64,000 nucleotides of DNA from Myxococcales bacterium (GTDB lineage: Bacteria > Myxococcota_A > Polyangia > Nannocystales > Nannocystaceae): NCBI GenBank assembly GCA_020633315.1, contig JACKDV010000008.1:235742-299741 (forward strand), in the 5' to 3' direction. Numbering within the stretch: position 1 is the first letter of the stretch; each line of letters begins with the position of its first letter. Both the position numbers and the translations under genes were made by a program. Of this stretch, positions 1 through 10,800 are shown one piece after another. The notes beneath the pieces were generated by a model. It was not told the DNA's origin. It did no database searches and saw only the letters and a program-made list of their open reading frames with translations.

Positions 1-1
1 G

Positions 2-3000
2 GGCACCTACACGATCCAGATCCTGATCGGGCAGGCCGACGTCTCCAAGGTCGCAACCCTCCCCGCGGGCGCCAAGTTCCGCGCCAACTTCACCGTCGAC
101 CCCGACAACGAGTTCAAGCGCGTCGTCCGGGTCAAGGCCCAGCCGGTCGAGCAGCAGACCGCGGTCGGCCGTACGGTGAGCATGGAGGAGTTCCGCAACA
201 TCCCGGTGGGCAACTCCACGGGGCGCGACTTCACCCAGGTCGTCGAGTCCTCGGCCACCGCCTCGCGCGACTCGGCCGGCATCTCGCTGGCCGGCACCAC
301 CGGCGCCGAGTCCAAGTACACGGTCGAGGGCGCCAACGTGAACAACCCCTCCTTCGGTACGGTCGGTGCGTCGATCGTCCAGGAGTTCATCGAGACGGTC
401 GAGGTCCAGGAGTCGGGCTACGACGCCGAGTTCGGCGGAGCCGCGGGCGGCCAGGTGAGCGCTCGTCGCGTGTCGGGTACCAACACCCTGCGCGGCGTGG
501 CTCGCTTCACCTACACCCCGCGCCTGGCCAAGCCGCGCTTCATCCTCGCCACCGACAACGCGATCCGAGCCACCGAGACGCCGGACTTCCTCATGCAGGG
601 CGTGGTGGCGGCCAGCGGCCCCATCATCAAGGACAAGCTGTTCTGGTCGGCGGGCATCTTCGCCACCGGCGGCCGCAGCTCGCTCATCCAGACCTTCCAC
701 CACCGCGTGGACAAGGACGGGTCGGGCGGCTACGAGGACTGCCCCTACAAGAACGGCGACTTCGACTGCGTCGACGGCGGCGACTACATCCAGACCGAGC
801 AGTTCGCCGACCAGAAGTTCCGCACCGGCGGCGTGGGCATCGGCTACCAGGTCGGCCTCGACTGGGCGATCAACCCCCGGCACCGACTGCGCGGCACCTA
901 CTTCGGGCAGCCCGAGTTCACCCGCCGCACGTATCGCCGGCCGGTGTCGTTCTCGCTCGACCCCTCGGCCTTCGGCACCACCCAGAACGCCGACCCGCTG
1001 GGCGGCGGCTCGAACACCGCCAACGGCGTGGTCAACGAGCACTTCGGCTGGGACCGCGGCAACTCGTTCTTCGTGACCCTCGGCTACCTCGGCCGCGTGG
1101 CGGACGACAAGATCGAGATCGACGCCAACCTCAGCTACTCCCAGTTCAGCCAGCAGGAGGCGTGGCGCGTCGACGACCCCAGCCTGCTCAACCTGCCGGC
1201 CACCCAGGAGTACGACACCGAGGGCGAGAACCTCTTCGAGTTCCTCGACCGCGACGGTCGGCTCGACCTGGTGCCCGGCGTGGCCGAGGCCTGCAACGAC
1301 TCCGACCTGCCCGGTCTGGCCTGCCCGGTCCGCAGCTGGCTGTCGGGCGGCGTGGGTCAGTACAGCCGTGACATCGCCCGCTCGGTGGGCGGCGACGTCA
1401 ACCTGACCCACTTCTTCAACGCGGCGGGCTCGCACCAGCTCAAGTACGGCGCGGCGATCGACCACACCGAGCGCAAGAGCACCTTCCGCTACTCGGGCAG
1501 CAACCGCAGCGACTTCTACAACAACTGCTCCGACATGGGCCTCGGCGGCCAGGCGCCCGACGAGGGCGGCGAGTGGTGCTACGACTCGGCGGCCAACGAC
1601 TACGTCATCCAGACGGCCAACCGCGTCAACAACCACCGCTACATCTTCGTCGACACCGACAACCCCGACCTGCGGACCTCGGCCGGCTACGGCCGCGTGC
1701 GCAAGGAGCAGGGCGAGCTCCGGGCCATCGCCACCCCGCTGGGCGCCGGCATCCGGGCCGACCAGTACTCCGAGAGGCTCTCCACGCAGAACTACGCGGT
1801 GTTCCTGCAGGACAAGTGGGCGATCCTGTCCAACCTGTTCCTGTCGGCCGGCGTGCGCTGGGAGATCCAGGACATGCGCGACATCCTCGGAGATCGCGCT
1901 ATCCTCATCTGGGACAACGTGGCGCCGCGCGTGGGCGTGGTCTACGACTGGACGGACGAGGGCCGCAGCCGTCTGTTCGCCAGCTACGGCTGGTTCTACC
2001 AGACCCTGCCGCTGCAGCTGAACTCGCGCGTGTTCGGTGGTCTGGTCAACATGACCCGCACCTACCGCAACGCGCAGTGTCAGGGCCAGCAGGTCACCAT
2101 CATGGGCGAGACGGTTCCCCGCGAGGAGAACGGTCAGCCCACGGAGTGGTGCCCCGACTTCGCCTCGAGCACCACGCAGCTCACCGAGGGCGCCGTGGTC
2201 CCGCAGCTGCGGGGTCAGTACAACCAGCAGTTCCAGATGGGCTACGAGCAGGAGGTCATCGAGGACCTCACCCTCGGCGTCCGCTGGCTGCACACCGATC
2301 TCGGTCGCGCGGTCGAGGACGTCTCGACCAACGGCGGCCTGAACTTCATCATCGCCAACCCCGGCGTCGCGGTGGACCAAGAGGACATCGCCCGCCAGCA
2401 GCAGACCTGTGATGATCTCGACTCTCAGCTCCAGGGCCTGGACATGGACGATCCGGATCGCAACCAGATCGCCCGTGACCTCCAGCGTTGCCAGTTCCTG
2501 GCCGACGCCTTCTCTCGGATCAACGAGATCTTCGACAAGCCCACCCGGAACTTCGACGCCTTCACCTTCGAGGTGAAGAAGCGCTTCGCTCGCAACTGGA
2601 TGGTGCTGGGCTCGTACACCTTCAGCCGCCTCGTGGGCAACTACGACGGCTTCGTCGACCCCATCACGGGCGCGATCAACCTGGGCTCCTCGGTGCAGTA
2701 CGACATCCCCGAGCTGGTGCGAAACAGCTTCGGCCCGCTGTCGTTCAACACCCCGCACCGCGCCAAGGTGGACGGCTTCTACTCCTTCGACCTGCAGGAG
2801 GCCGGCCGCCTGACCCTGGGCACCAGCTTCCGCTACCAGTCGGGCTATCCCATCTCGCTCCGCGCGGGCAACAACCGCTACCCGGGCACCTTCCCGGTCT
2901 ACGTGGTGCCCCGTGGTGCCGGCGGTCGGGTGGAGCCCAACTACTCGTGGAACCTGAGCCTCGCCTACGCGTACCCGCTGCCCGGCGACCTCGAGATCGA

Positions 3001-3253
3001 GGCCTCGGCCCGCGTGATCAACGTGACCAACTCCAAGGCGATCATCCGCGTCGACGAGGTCTACTCGTTCTCGAACACGCGGCCGGTGGCGGGCGGTGAC
3101 CTCACCGACCTCAAGCACACCAAGATCCAGAACGCGGGCAACCCGACCGAGTTCTTCCAGCGGACGGTGCTCCCGCCGCAGGGCAACTTCGGCGTGGAGT
3201 CCTCGTTCCAGACCCCGCTGGCCGCCAGCTTCGAGCTGCAGCTCCGGTTCTAG
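2..3253 (+). CDS. TonB-dependent outer-membrane receptor, 5' truncated by the window
   Basis: Frame 2 is open from the first bases, so the gene begins upstream; the ATG at 176 is internal. The visible N-terminal part looks like the end of a carboxypeptidase-regulatory-like domain followed by a TonB plug: residues around SKYTVEGANV and EFIETVEVQESGYDAEFGG are typical of plugs of the CarboxypepD_reg/TonB receptor class of Myxococcota and Bacteroidota. The rest, about 900 residues, is rich in alternating aromatic strands, as in a 22-strand barrel, and the protein ends in Phe (ELQLRF), the usual outer-membrane C-terminal signature. The family transports large substrates across the outer membrane using TonB/ExbBD energy; the substrate cannot be told from the sequence. 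A hairpin cluster follows the stop. Confidence 0.85.
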   Translation, partial: GTYTIQILIGQADVSKVATLPAGAKFRANFTVDPDNEFKRVVRVKAQPVEQQTAVGRTVSMEEFRNIPVGNSTGRDFTQVVESSATASRDSAGISLAGTTGAESKYTVEGANVNNPSFGTVGASIVQEFIETVEVQESGYDAEFGGAAGGQVSARRVSGTNTLRGVARFTYTPRLAKPRFILATDNAIRATETPDFLMQGVVAASGPIIKDKLFWSAGIFATGGRSSLIQTFHHRVDKDGSGGYEDCPYKNGDFDCVDGGDYIQTEQFADQKFRTGGVGIGYQVGLDWAINPRHRLRGTYFGQPEFTRRTYRRPVSFSLDPSAFGTTQNADPLGGGSNTANGVVNEHFGWDRGNSFFVTLGYLGRVADDKIEIDANLSYSQFSQQEAWRVDDPSLLNLPATQEYDTEGENLFEFLDRDGRLDLVPGVAEACNDSDLPGLACPVRSWLSGGVGQYSRDIARSVGGDVNLTHFFNAAGSHQLKYGAAIDHTERKSTFRYSGSNRSDFYNNCSDMGLGGQAPDEGGEWCYDSAANDYVIQTANRVNNHRYIFVDTDNPDLRTSAGYGRVRKEQGELRAIATPLGAGIRADQYSERLSTQNYAVFLQDKWAILSNLFLSAGVRWEIQDMRDILGDRAILIWDNVAPRVGVVYDWTDEGRSRLFASYGWFYQTLPLQLNSRVFGGLVNMTRTYRNAQCQGQQVTIMGETVPREENGQPTEWCPDFASSTTQLTEGAVVPQLRGQYNQQFQMGYEQEVIEDLTLGVRWLHTDLGRAVEDVSTNGGLNFIIANPGVAVDQEDIARQQQTCDDLDSQLQGLDMDDPDRNQIARDLQRCQFLADAFSRINEIFDKPTRNFDAFTFEVKKRFARNWMVLGSYTFSRLVGNYDGFVDPITGAINLGSSVQYDIPELVRNSFGPLSFNTPHRAKVDGFYSFDLQEAGRLTLGTSFRYQSGYPISLRAGNNRYPGTFPVYVVPRGAGGRVEPNYSWNLSLAYAYPLPGDLEIEASARVINVTNSKAIIRVDEVYSFSNTRPVAGGDLTDLKHTKIQNAGNPTEFFQRTVLPPQGNFGVESSFQTPLAASFELQLRF

Positions 3254-3261
3254 TGGGTGCC

Positions 3262-3430
3262 CCCCCGCGACCAGCGGGGGAGGGTGGTTCGCGAAGAATC
3301 CCCCCGCTTGCGGGGGGATTCTTCGTTGTGGCGAGCGGTCGTTCCGTGTGGCGCTGCGAAGCCATCCACCACAGGCGGTGGATGTTCGTTGTGTACGACC
3401 GACCGTCCCTCGCCCCCGTGAGCCGGGGGC
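3262..3430. repeat. cluster of four hairpins, probable bidirectional terminator region
   Basis: Four inverted repeats fill the gap between two convergent genes. (1) 3262-3280: CCCCCGC, 5-nt loop, GCGGGGG. (2) 3293-3324: a perfect 15-bp stem, GAAGAATCCCCCCGC, around TT. (3) 3363-3384: CATCCACC, 6-nt loop, GGTGGATG. (4) 3412-3430: GCCCCC, 7-nt loop, GGGGGC. Hairpins 2 and 3 are each followed by the same 9-mer, TTCGTTGTG (3322-3330 and 3385-3393). There is no long T tract. The position suggests transcription termination for both flanking genes. Confidence 0.6.
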
Positions 3431-3439
3431 GTTCCCGGC

Positions 3440-4726
3440 TCAGCCGTTCTTGTCGACGTAGTCCTTGGCCGTCGAGTTGTCGGGCTCTTGCTCGAGGACC
3501 TTGCGGTAGTAGTCGACGGCGGCGCGCTTGTTGCCCATGCGGTCCTCGATCTTGGCGCCGAGCAGCAGGGCCTTCTTGTTCTTGGGGGAGCTGCGGAGCA
3601 CTCGCTCGGCCATGGCGCGGGCGGAGGGCAGGCGACCCAGCTTCATGTGGCCCTCGGCCATGCACAAGATGACCTTGGTGTCGCGTGGGTCGAGGTCGAA
3701 GGCCTTCTGGAGCATGGCGAAGCCCTTCTGGGCGTCGCCGCTGCGCACCTGCTTGCAGCCCTCGGTGGTCAGCTCGTCGGGCGTCATCTTGGGCTTGGGC
3801 GGCGCCTTGGGCTTGGCCTTGGGCTTGGGATCGCCCGCGTCGGGAGTGGTCGGCTCGGGCTCGGGCTCGGCGACGGGCTCCGGCTGGGGGGGCTCGGGCG
3901 TGGTGGGCGTGCCCACGGGGGTGGAGGGATCGGCCACGGCCACGCGGCCGTCGTCGCGGATGCGATCGAGCAGGCCCTGGGCCAGCGGCTGACCGGGGGC
4001 GGCCCCGAGGGCGTCGCGGGCCACGGCGGCGGCCCGCTCCGACTCGCCGGCGGCGTGGAGGGTGACGGCCAGCAGCATGCGCTCGAGGCCGGTGGGCTCG
4101 GAGAGATCCTGCAGCACGGTGACCAGGTCGGCGCGCTCCTGGTCGACCAGCGCATCGTCGTCGCCGTGCCACACGGGGCGGGCGAGCACGGCGCTCTGCA
4201 GCTCGCGATCGCGGAAGGTGGGCAGCAGCACGCTGGGGTGCTCGGCCGCCACGTCCTCGTCGCGCGCGAGCGAGAGGCGGGCCTTGGCTGCGGCGAGCTC
4301 TCCGGGATCGAGCTGGGCCCCGATCGCGTCGGCGAGGGCCTGGCCCTCGGAGGCGAGGCGGGCGGCCTGGGCCGCGGCCTGGTCGTCCCCGAGGGCGGCC
4401 GAGCGCACCCGGGCCTCCACGGCGAGGGTGGCCAGGGTGGCGAGGCGCTCGCGCTGGGCGTCGCGGGTGGCCCCGGCGGCCTCGAGCTGTCCCTCCACTT
4501 GCTCGAGCTTGGCGACGTCGAGGGTACGCCGAGCATCCTCGGCCTCGGTGACCAGGCCCGTGACGGACGGGGCTCCGCCCTCGGGGGTACCGGCCTTGGC
4601 CTCGGGCGCGGCCTCGGCCCCCTTGCCGGGCTCGCCGGAGGAACGGTCGCAGGCGGGGATCAGGGCCAGGGCCAGGGCCAGGGCGCCCATCGTCAGGGGG
4701 GCCGCTGGCCTCCTCGTCTCGTGCAT
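3440..4726 (-). CDS. TPR-repeat lipoprotein
   Basis: This is a 428-residue secreted lipoprotein. The ATG at 4726 is chosen because it gives a classic lipoprotein signal peptide with hydrophobic core LTMGALALALALIPAC and lipidated Cys26; the open frame upstream has no such feature. The middle is Ala/Glu-rich and helical, followed by a Pro/Glu/Thr-rich linker (EPPQPEPVAEPEPEP) and a C-terminal block of about 110 residues containing at least two TPR units (GFAMLQKAFDLDPRDTKVILCMAEGHMKLGRLPSARAM read in two parts). TPRs mediate protein contacts, so a periplasmic scaffold role is likely. It lies 139 bp downstream of the giant TPR gene on the same strand and may share its transcript. Confidence 0.8.
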   Translation of the reverse strand: MHETRRPAAPLTMGALALALALIPACDRSSGEPGKGAEAAPEAKAGTPEGGAPSVTGLVTEAEDARRTLDVAKLEQVEGQLEAAGATRDAQRERLATLATLAVEARVRSAALGDDQAAAQAARLASEGQALADAIGAQLDPGELAAAKARLSLARDEDVAAEHPSVLLPTFRDRELQSAVLARPVWHGDDDALVDQERADLVTVLQDLSEPTGLERMLLAVTLHAAGESERAAAVARDALGAAPGQPLAQGLLDRIRDDGRVAVADPSTPVGTPTTPEPPQPEPVAEPEPEPTTPDAGDPKPKAKPKAPPKPKMTPDELTTEGCKQVRSGDAQKGFAMLQKAFDLDPRDTKVILCMAEGHMKLGRLPSARAMAERVLRSSPKNKKALLLGAKIEDRMGNKRAAVDYYRKVLEQEPDNSTAKDYVDKNG

Positions 4727-4865
4727 TGTCTTGGCCACGCGGGTACCTCGAGCGGGCGTCGAAACCGCACGGGATCTTGGCAGGCCCCACCGCTCGGCGC
4801 AACAAAGGCCGGGCGGGCTCCCGGGTGGCGGGGCGATGCGGGGCGATCCCCGACCCGCTCGGCGC

Positions 4866-7800
4866 TCAGCGGAGCGCCAGCGCGCGCAGCAACCACGCGG
4901 TGTCGTCGACGCGGAGGGTGGCGCCAGCGTCGACCCGTCCATCCACCACCAGACCGTGATCGCGGGCGATGGCATGCAGCGCGCCGTCGAGGTGGCCGCA
5001 CAGCCGGGTGGCCAGCAGCAGGCGTGCGTGGTGCAGGTTGGCCACGAAGCGCGTGACGCCGTTGTCGATGGTGAGCCAGTGGGCCAGCTCGTCCATGAGC
5101 CCGGCGCGCTGGCCCGCGCTCAGGCCGATGTTGTGGGCATCGCGAGCCGCGAGCACGTCGGCGAGGGCCTGGGCGGCCTGGCCGGTGGGCTGGTGGCCGG
5201 GGTTGGCGAGCTGCACGAGGGCGTCGAGCAGGGCGCCCGGGGCCAGGCTGCCGCTGTCGAGCACGCCCAGGCCCAGGGCGATGGTGGCGGTGCCGTAGGC
5301 GAGACGGAACGAGAGCTCGGGGATCTCCATGGTGGCGGCGAGCCGCCCGAGCACCAGGCGAGGCGGGCGGTCGTTGCGCACGGCGATCCCACCCGGTACC
5401 TCCTGCTCGGTCCATGCCACGGGGACGTCCACCCCGAGCATGGCTCGCCACGGCTCGATGATGGTCTCGGCCAGCTCCATGCGGCTGGCCCACCAGCTGG
5501 GCGAGCGCTGGTGCGGGGCGGCGGGGAGCACCGAGCCCTGCGTGGCCAGGCCCGCGAGGTGATCGCGGAGCCCCGCCAGCACCTCGCGCAGGATGCTGCG
5601 GCTCTCCATGGGGGCGGTGCTCAGCAGGTGCAGGTCCAGCCCCACGGCGCGGGCGTCGGGCAGGCGCGACACCAAGATGGGCACGGGTCCCCGCGGAGCG
5701 AGGAAGGCCGCGAGCTGGAACTGGTGACGCGCGAGATCTCCCGAGCCGCGGGCCTCGAGCAGGCGAGCCATGCCCAGCGCGAGGCCAGGCTCGGGGGGGC
5801 GCTCGCTGGCCCAGGTGCCGAGCCATTCGAAGAGGTGACGACGACCGCCGAGCAGGGTGGAGCCCACGCCGAGCAGGTTGTCGAGGCGGGGCAGGGGGCC
5901 TCGCATCGCGACCTCGTCGAGAGCCTGCTGCAGGCCGGGCATGAGCCAGCGGCGGCAGACCTCGGCGGAGTGGCGAAAGCCGATCTCGCGGGCGAGGCGT
6001 CGGTCGCCGCGGTGGTAGCCCTCGGCCAGGGCCGCGAGCATCAGCACCGGCTCGTCGGGCCCGGCGCTGCGCATGATCTCCTCGGCTCGCTCGAGCACCT
6101 CGTCCCACCGCGCCTGGCGGAACGACAGCGGCAGCAGGGCCACCCGCGGTCCCGGATCGTCGGGGGCGATCTCGGTGGCCCGCAGTAGCAGGCCCCGGGC
6201 GAGCTGCAGGGGGTCGCCGTCGACGGCGGCGTCGGGGTGATCGAGCAGCACGCGAGCGGCCCGGGTGAGGCAGGTGGCCTGCTCGGCGTCGTCCATGGCG
6301 AGCTGGCTCAGCTCCTCGTAGAGGTCGGCGAGCGCGGCCCAGTCCTCGTCTTGCTCGGCGAGCTCGGCGAGCATGCGCAGCAGGTCGCGGTGGTCGGGCG
6401 CCACCTGGCGCGCGGCCTCGCCGGTGCGCCGCGCCGCGCTGCGATCGCCCTCGGACTGCTGGAGCCGCGCGAGCTCGAGGCCGAGGTCGCCGGCCCGCGC
6501 GTCGCTGCGGGCCTGGCCGAGCGCGAACAGATCGCTGAGCACCCGACGGCGCTCCTCGTGCTCGCCCCGCGCGGCGAGCAGGGCGTCGAGGCGACCGAGG
6601 GCCTCGAAGCGCACCGCCTCGGGCACGCCGGGGCGGGCGAGGGGGCGCACCAGGGCCAGCGCCTCGTCCTCGTCGCCGCGGGTGGAGGCCAGGGCGCTGA
6701 GCTGCAGGCGCAGCACGGGCGGGCGGGCCTCCGCGGGCACGCGCCGCAGCTCGCGGGCCACCGCGTCGGCGGTGGCGGCATCGGTGATCTCGTGGGTGAG
6801 CTCGGCGAGCATGCGGGCCGCGGCCTCGTCCTGCGGCGCGTGCTGCAGCGCCTGGCCGAGCAGCGAGGCGGCCTGCGCCGGCGAGGCCTGGCCGCGCCAG
6901 GCGTAGCCGGCCGCCTCCACCAGCACCGCCGCGGCGCGGGCCGGATCCTCGGCGCCGGTGCCCGAGGCCAGCCGCTCGTAGAGATCGATGACCGGCCCGT
7001 ACTCGCCGCGCGCGGCCATCAGATCGCGGAGCACCGCGCCGGCGGTGTGTGAGTCTCCGGCCCGGCCGTCGAGGTCGGCCGCGAGCTGCCGCTGCTCGCG
7101 GTGGGCTCGCTCCACCATCTGCTCGTCCTCGAGGGCCTGCCCGATGTCGCCCAGGCGCCCCAGCAGCAGCGCGCGCTCGTGGGGCTCGGGGGGCGGCGTG
7201 TCGTCGAGGCGGGCGAGCACCCCCGAGCTGGCCGCGGTGAGGCTCTCGGGGTCGCGCGGGCCGAGGCGCTCCAGGGTGCGGTTGGCGGCCGCGGTGGCGT
7301 CCTGGGGCACCGAGGGCAGATCGAGCACGCGCTTGGAGGCGGCCTCGGCCGCCTCGCGATCGTCGTCCTCCATGCGCAGGTCGGCGGCCAGCAGCCACAG
7401 CCGGGCCCGCGCCGCGTCGTCGAGATCGTTGTCCTCGGCCGCGATGGTCTCGAAGCGCTCGGCCGCGCCTCGGCGATCGCTCATGCGCCGCGCCAGCTCG
7501 GCGGTGCGGTTGGCCACCACCACGTCGGTGGCCGCCTGCTGCAGCGCGCTCTCGATGTTCCGCATCGCGCTCTCGGGATCGTCGAGGTGATCGAGGTAGG
7601 TGGCGGCGAGGTCGAGGTGCACGATGGCCCGCTGGGCCCCCGGCGGCAGCTCGCGGATGGCCAGGTAGTGCATGTGCGCCACGATCGACCACTCGCGGCG
7701 CGCGGTGGCCAGGGCCAGCAGGGCCCGGCGCGCGGCGGCGTGGCGGGGGTTGGCCCCCAGCGCCTCGAGCAGGTAGCTGCGCGCGCGCTCGCCCTGGGGC

Positions 7801-10800
7801 CCGCCGGGGACGCGCTCGTAGATCGGCTGGAGCTGCAGCGCGCGTCGGTAGGCCACCTCGGCCAGCATGGTGCTCGACAGCGGCAGCTCGGCGAGGCGGT
7901 CGAGCACCTCGCCGAGCTCGGCCCGTCGATCGCTGCGCTCGTACAGCCGCGCCAGCTCGAGCAGGGCGCGCTGCGACTCGGGGCTGCGCTGCAGGGCGTG
8001 CTTGAGGATCTGCTCGGCCTCCTCGAAGCGGCGCTGCTCGATGAAGCTGCGGGCCGCGAGCGCGGCGGCCTCGGCCGCCCGGGGGGCAAGCAGGCCGTCG
8101 CCGCGGGCGGCCTCCACCAGGGCCTGGGCCGCCTCGTCCTTGCGATCGAGGCGGTTGAGCAGCCGACCCAGGCCGTCCCACGCGGTGCTGAGGCTGCTGT
8201 CGATCTGCAGGGCCTCGCGGTAGCGGGTCTCGGCCTCGGCCTCGTGATCGTCGTGGGGGGCGAGCACGTCGGCGAGCAGGGTGAGCAGGGCGGGGCGGCG
8301 GCCGATGTCGAGCTCCTCGAGCCGCCGCAGCAGGCGGGCGCGTACGTTGACCACCGAGTCCACCCCCGACAGCAGCACGCGCGCGCGGGCCCCCGCGGCA
8401 GCGTGGGCCTCGGGGTCGGCGAGGTAGGCCTCGAGGTAGTGGGGCGCGGCGTCGTGGGGGCGTGACAGCGGGCCGTCGAGCAGCTCGGCGATCCGCAGGT
8501 CCACGGCGGCCCGGCGGGCGCTGTGCTCGGGCAGGGCCAGCGCGCGGAGCTGGAGCACGCGCACCAGGTCGTCGTGTCGACGGGTGCGCCGGTACCAGCG
8601 GGCGAGGGTCACCAGCCCCTCGTCGGGCAGCGCGTTCCAGCGCTCGAGGTGCTCGTACAGCCGCGCGGCCCGGCCCTCGTCCTCGAGGTGATCGCGGACC
8701 ACCCGGGCCAGGGTGGTGAGCAGGGCCAGGCGCGAGGCCCGAGGGGCCTCCTCGGGATCGGCCAGCTCGAGCTCGGGCGCGAGCTCCTGCTCGAGCACCA
8801 CGGTGAGATCGACGTAGCGGCCCTGCTGCTCGAGGTTGGTGATCAGCTCCTGGCGGAGCTGGTCGGCCAGCTCGCGCTCCTCGTCGCTGCTGCCGAGCTC
8901 GTCGATGCCCAGGCGCAGGGCCTGCTCGGCCCGGGCCGGATCGTGCAGCGCCTCGCGGTAGAGATCGGCGATCTCGTGCAGCAGGCGGGCGCGCGCCAGG
9001 CCGTGGCGGCGCGGCAGCAGGGACTCGAGCATCGCCACCAGCTCGGGGAAGCGGTCGTGCTCGCGGTACAGCAAGGCCAGCACATCCACGCTGGCCTGGC
9101 GATCGGGGGCCTCGGCCACCACCGCGGCCAGATCCTCCATCGCCTCCAGGGGGCGCTCGAGCGGCCCGATGAGCAGGCGCGCGCGCTCCTCGAGGGCCTC
9201 GATGCGCGACGTGCCGCTCTGGCGGGCGGCGACCGAGGCGAGCAGCCGCACGCGCTGCTCGGGCTCGTCGGCGCGGCTGTGCAGCTCGTCGATGCGGGCC
9301 TGGGCCTTGGTGTCGCCGGGCACCCGCTGCACCACGCGCTTGAGCAGGGCCATCGCGCGCACCACCTGGTCTTGGGCGATGGCCGCGTCGGCGGCCCGGT
9401 GGGCGAGGGCGGCATAGGCCGCGTCGCCCATGCGCACGTGCTCGAGCACTCGCTCGCTCAGCTCGATGGCGCGGCGCAGGTCCTTGCGGGCGAAGTGGTG
9501 ATCGAGCAGCGGCAGCAGCAGGTCGGGATCGGTGGGCGCCAGCTCGAGCGCGGCGTCGAGGTGCTGGGCCGCGGTGGCGGGATCGCCCAGCACCTCGGAG
9601 GCCACGTGGGCCAGGTGCTTGAGGGTGGCCACCTTGTCCTCGGGATCGGTGCTCGCGGCCACGCGGCGGCCGAGCAGCGCCAGCACCTCGGGCCAGCACT
9701 GGTGCGACTCCAGGGCCTCGAGCAGCCGCCCGAAGGTCTCGGGATCGTCGAGGTAGTCGGCGGCCCGGGTGGCGAGCAGCTCGGCCGCAGCGCGGCGATC
9801 GAGGGGCTCGGCGATGCCCACGAACAGCTCGGCCCGGTCGCGCCCGGGCAGCTCGTAGCGATCGGCGACCGCGTCGAGGTGGGCGCTCAGCTCGTCCTGC
9901 AGGCGCTCGGCGTGGCTGCCCCGCTGGGCCAGGTGCCGGGCGAGGGCGCGGTGGAGGTGGGGGGAGCCGGGCTGGACCGCGATGGCGGCGTCGAGCAGGC
10001 GATCGCTGCGATCGTCGAGGGGCAGGCCCTGCGCGTGGGCGTCGTCGGCCAGCGCGACCAGGTCGGCCAGCGCGGCGTCGTCCCCCGCGGTCCCCACCAG
10101 CTCCACGAGCGCGGGCCAGCCTTCGGCCACCAGCGCGGTGAGCTCGGCCTGCAGCGCCTCGCGGGTCACCCGGAGCACCAGCGGGGGGCTGCTCAGCTCG
10201 AGCGCCAGCTCCATCGCGGGGGCGAGCAGGCGCTGGGCGTGCTCGCCTCGGGTGCTGCGGGCCGCGGCCAGCAGGTGCTCCACGCAGGGCTCGCCGCGCC
10301 CCACCAGCCGCGCCAGGCGTCGCACCAGGGTCTCGTCGGGCGCCCCCGCCCGCAGGCGCTCGTCGATGCGCCGCAGCTCGTCGTCCTCGAGCCCGAGCTG
10401 CCTCACCGCCCAGTCGCGCAGGTCGAGCAGTTCCTCGCTCGCCGCGGCGACGGCCGAGATCCGATCGAGGGCCCGGTGCGTGCGGCTGGCATCGCCCACC
10501 TCGGCCGCGGCCAGGGCCAGCTCGGTGGCCAGGGCATCACGCTCGGGCCCCGGCACCATGCCCTCGATCGCGGCATCGAGCGCGACCAGGTAGGGCAGCA
10601 GCGAGTGGGTGCGCTCGGCCAGGTGCTTGAGGGTGGACAGCAGCAGCTCGTCGGTGGGGCGATCCGACAGCGCCTCCGCCACCATGGTGCGGGCCCCCGT
10701 CACGTCGCCCAGGGTGTCGGCGCGCAGCATCGCCTCGGCACGCAGCTCCTTGGCCGAGAGCTCGCGCCCGAGGCCGTGGCGCAGCTCGGTGCGGGCGGCG

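Noticed and set aside
4693..9699. 1668-codon minus-strand open frame overlapping the TPR gene in another frame
   Set aside because: Almost only Arg, Pro, Ala and Gly; frame-shifted reading of the real gene.
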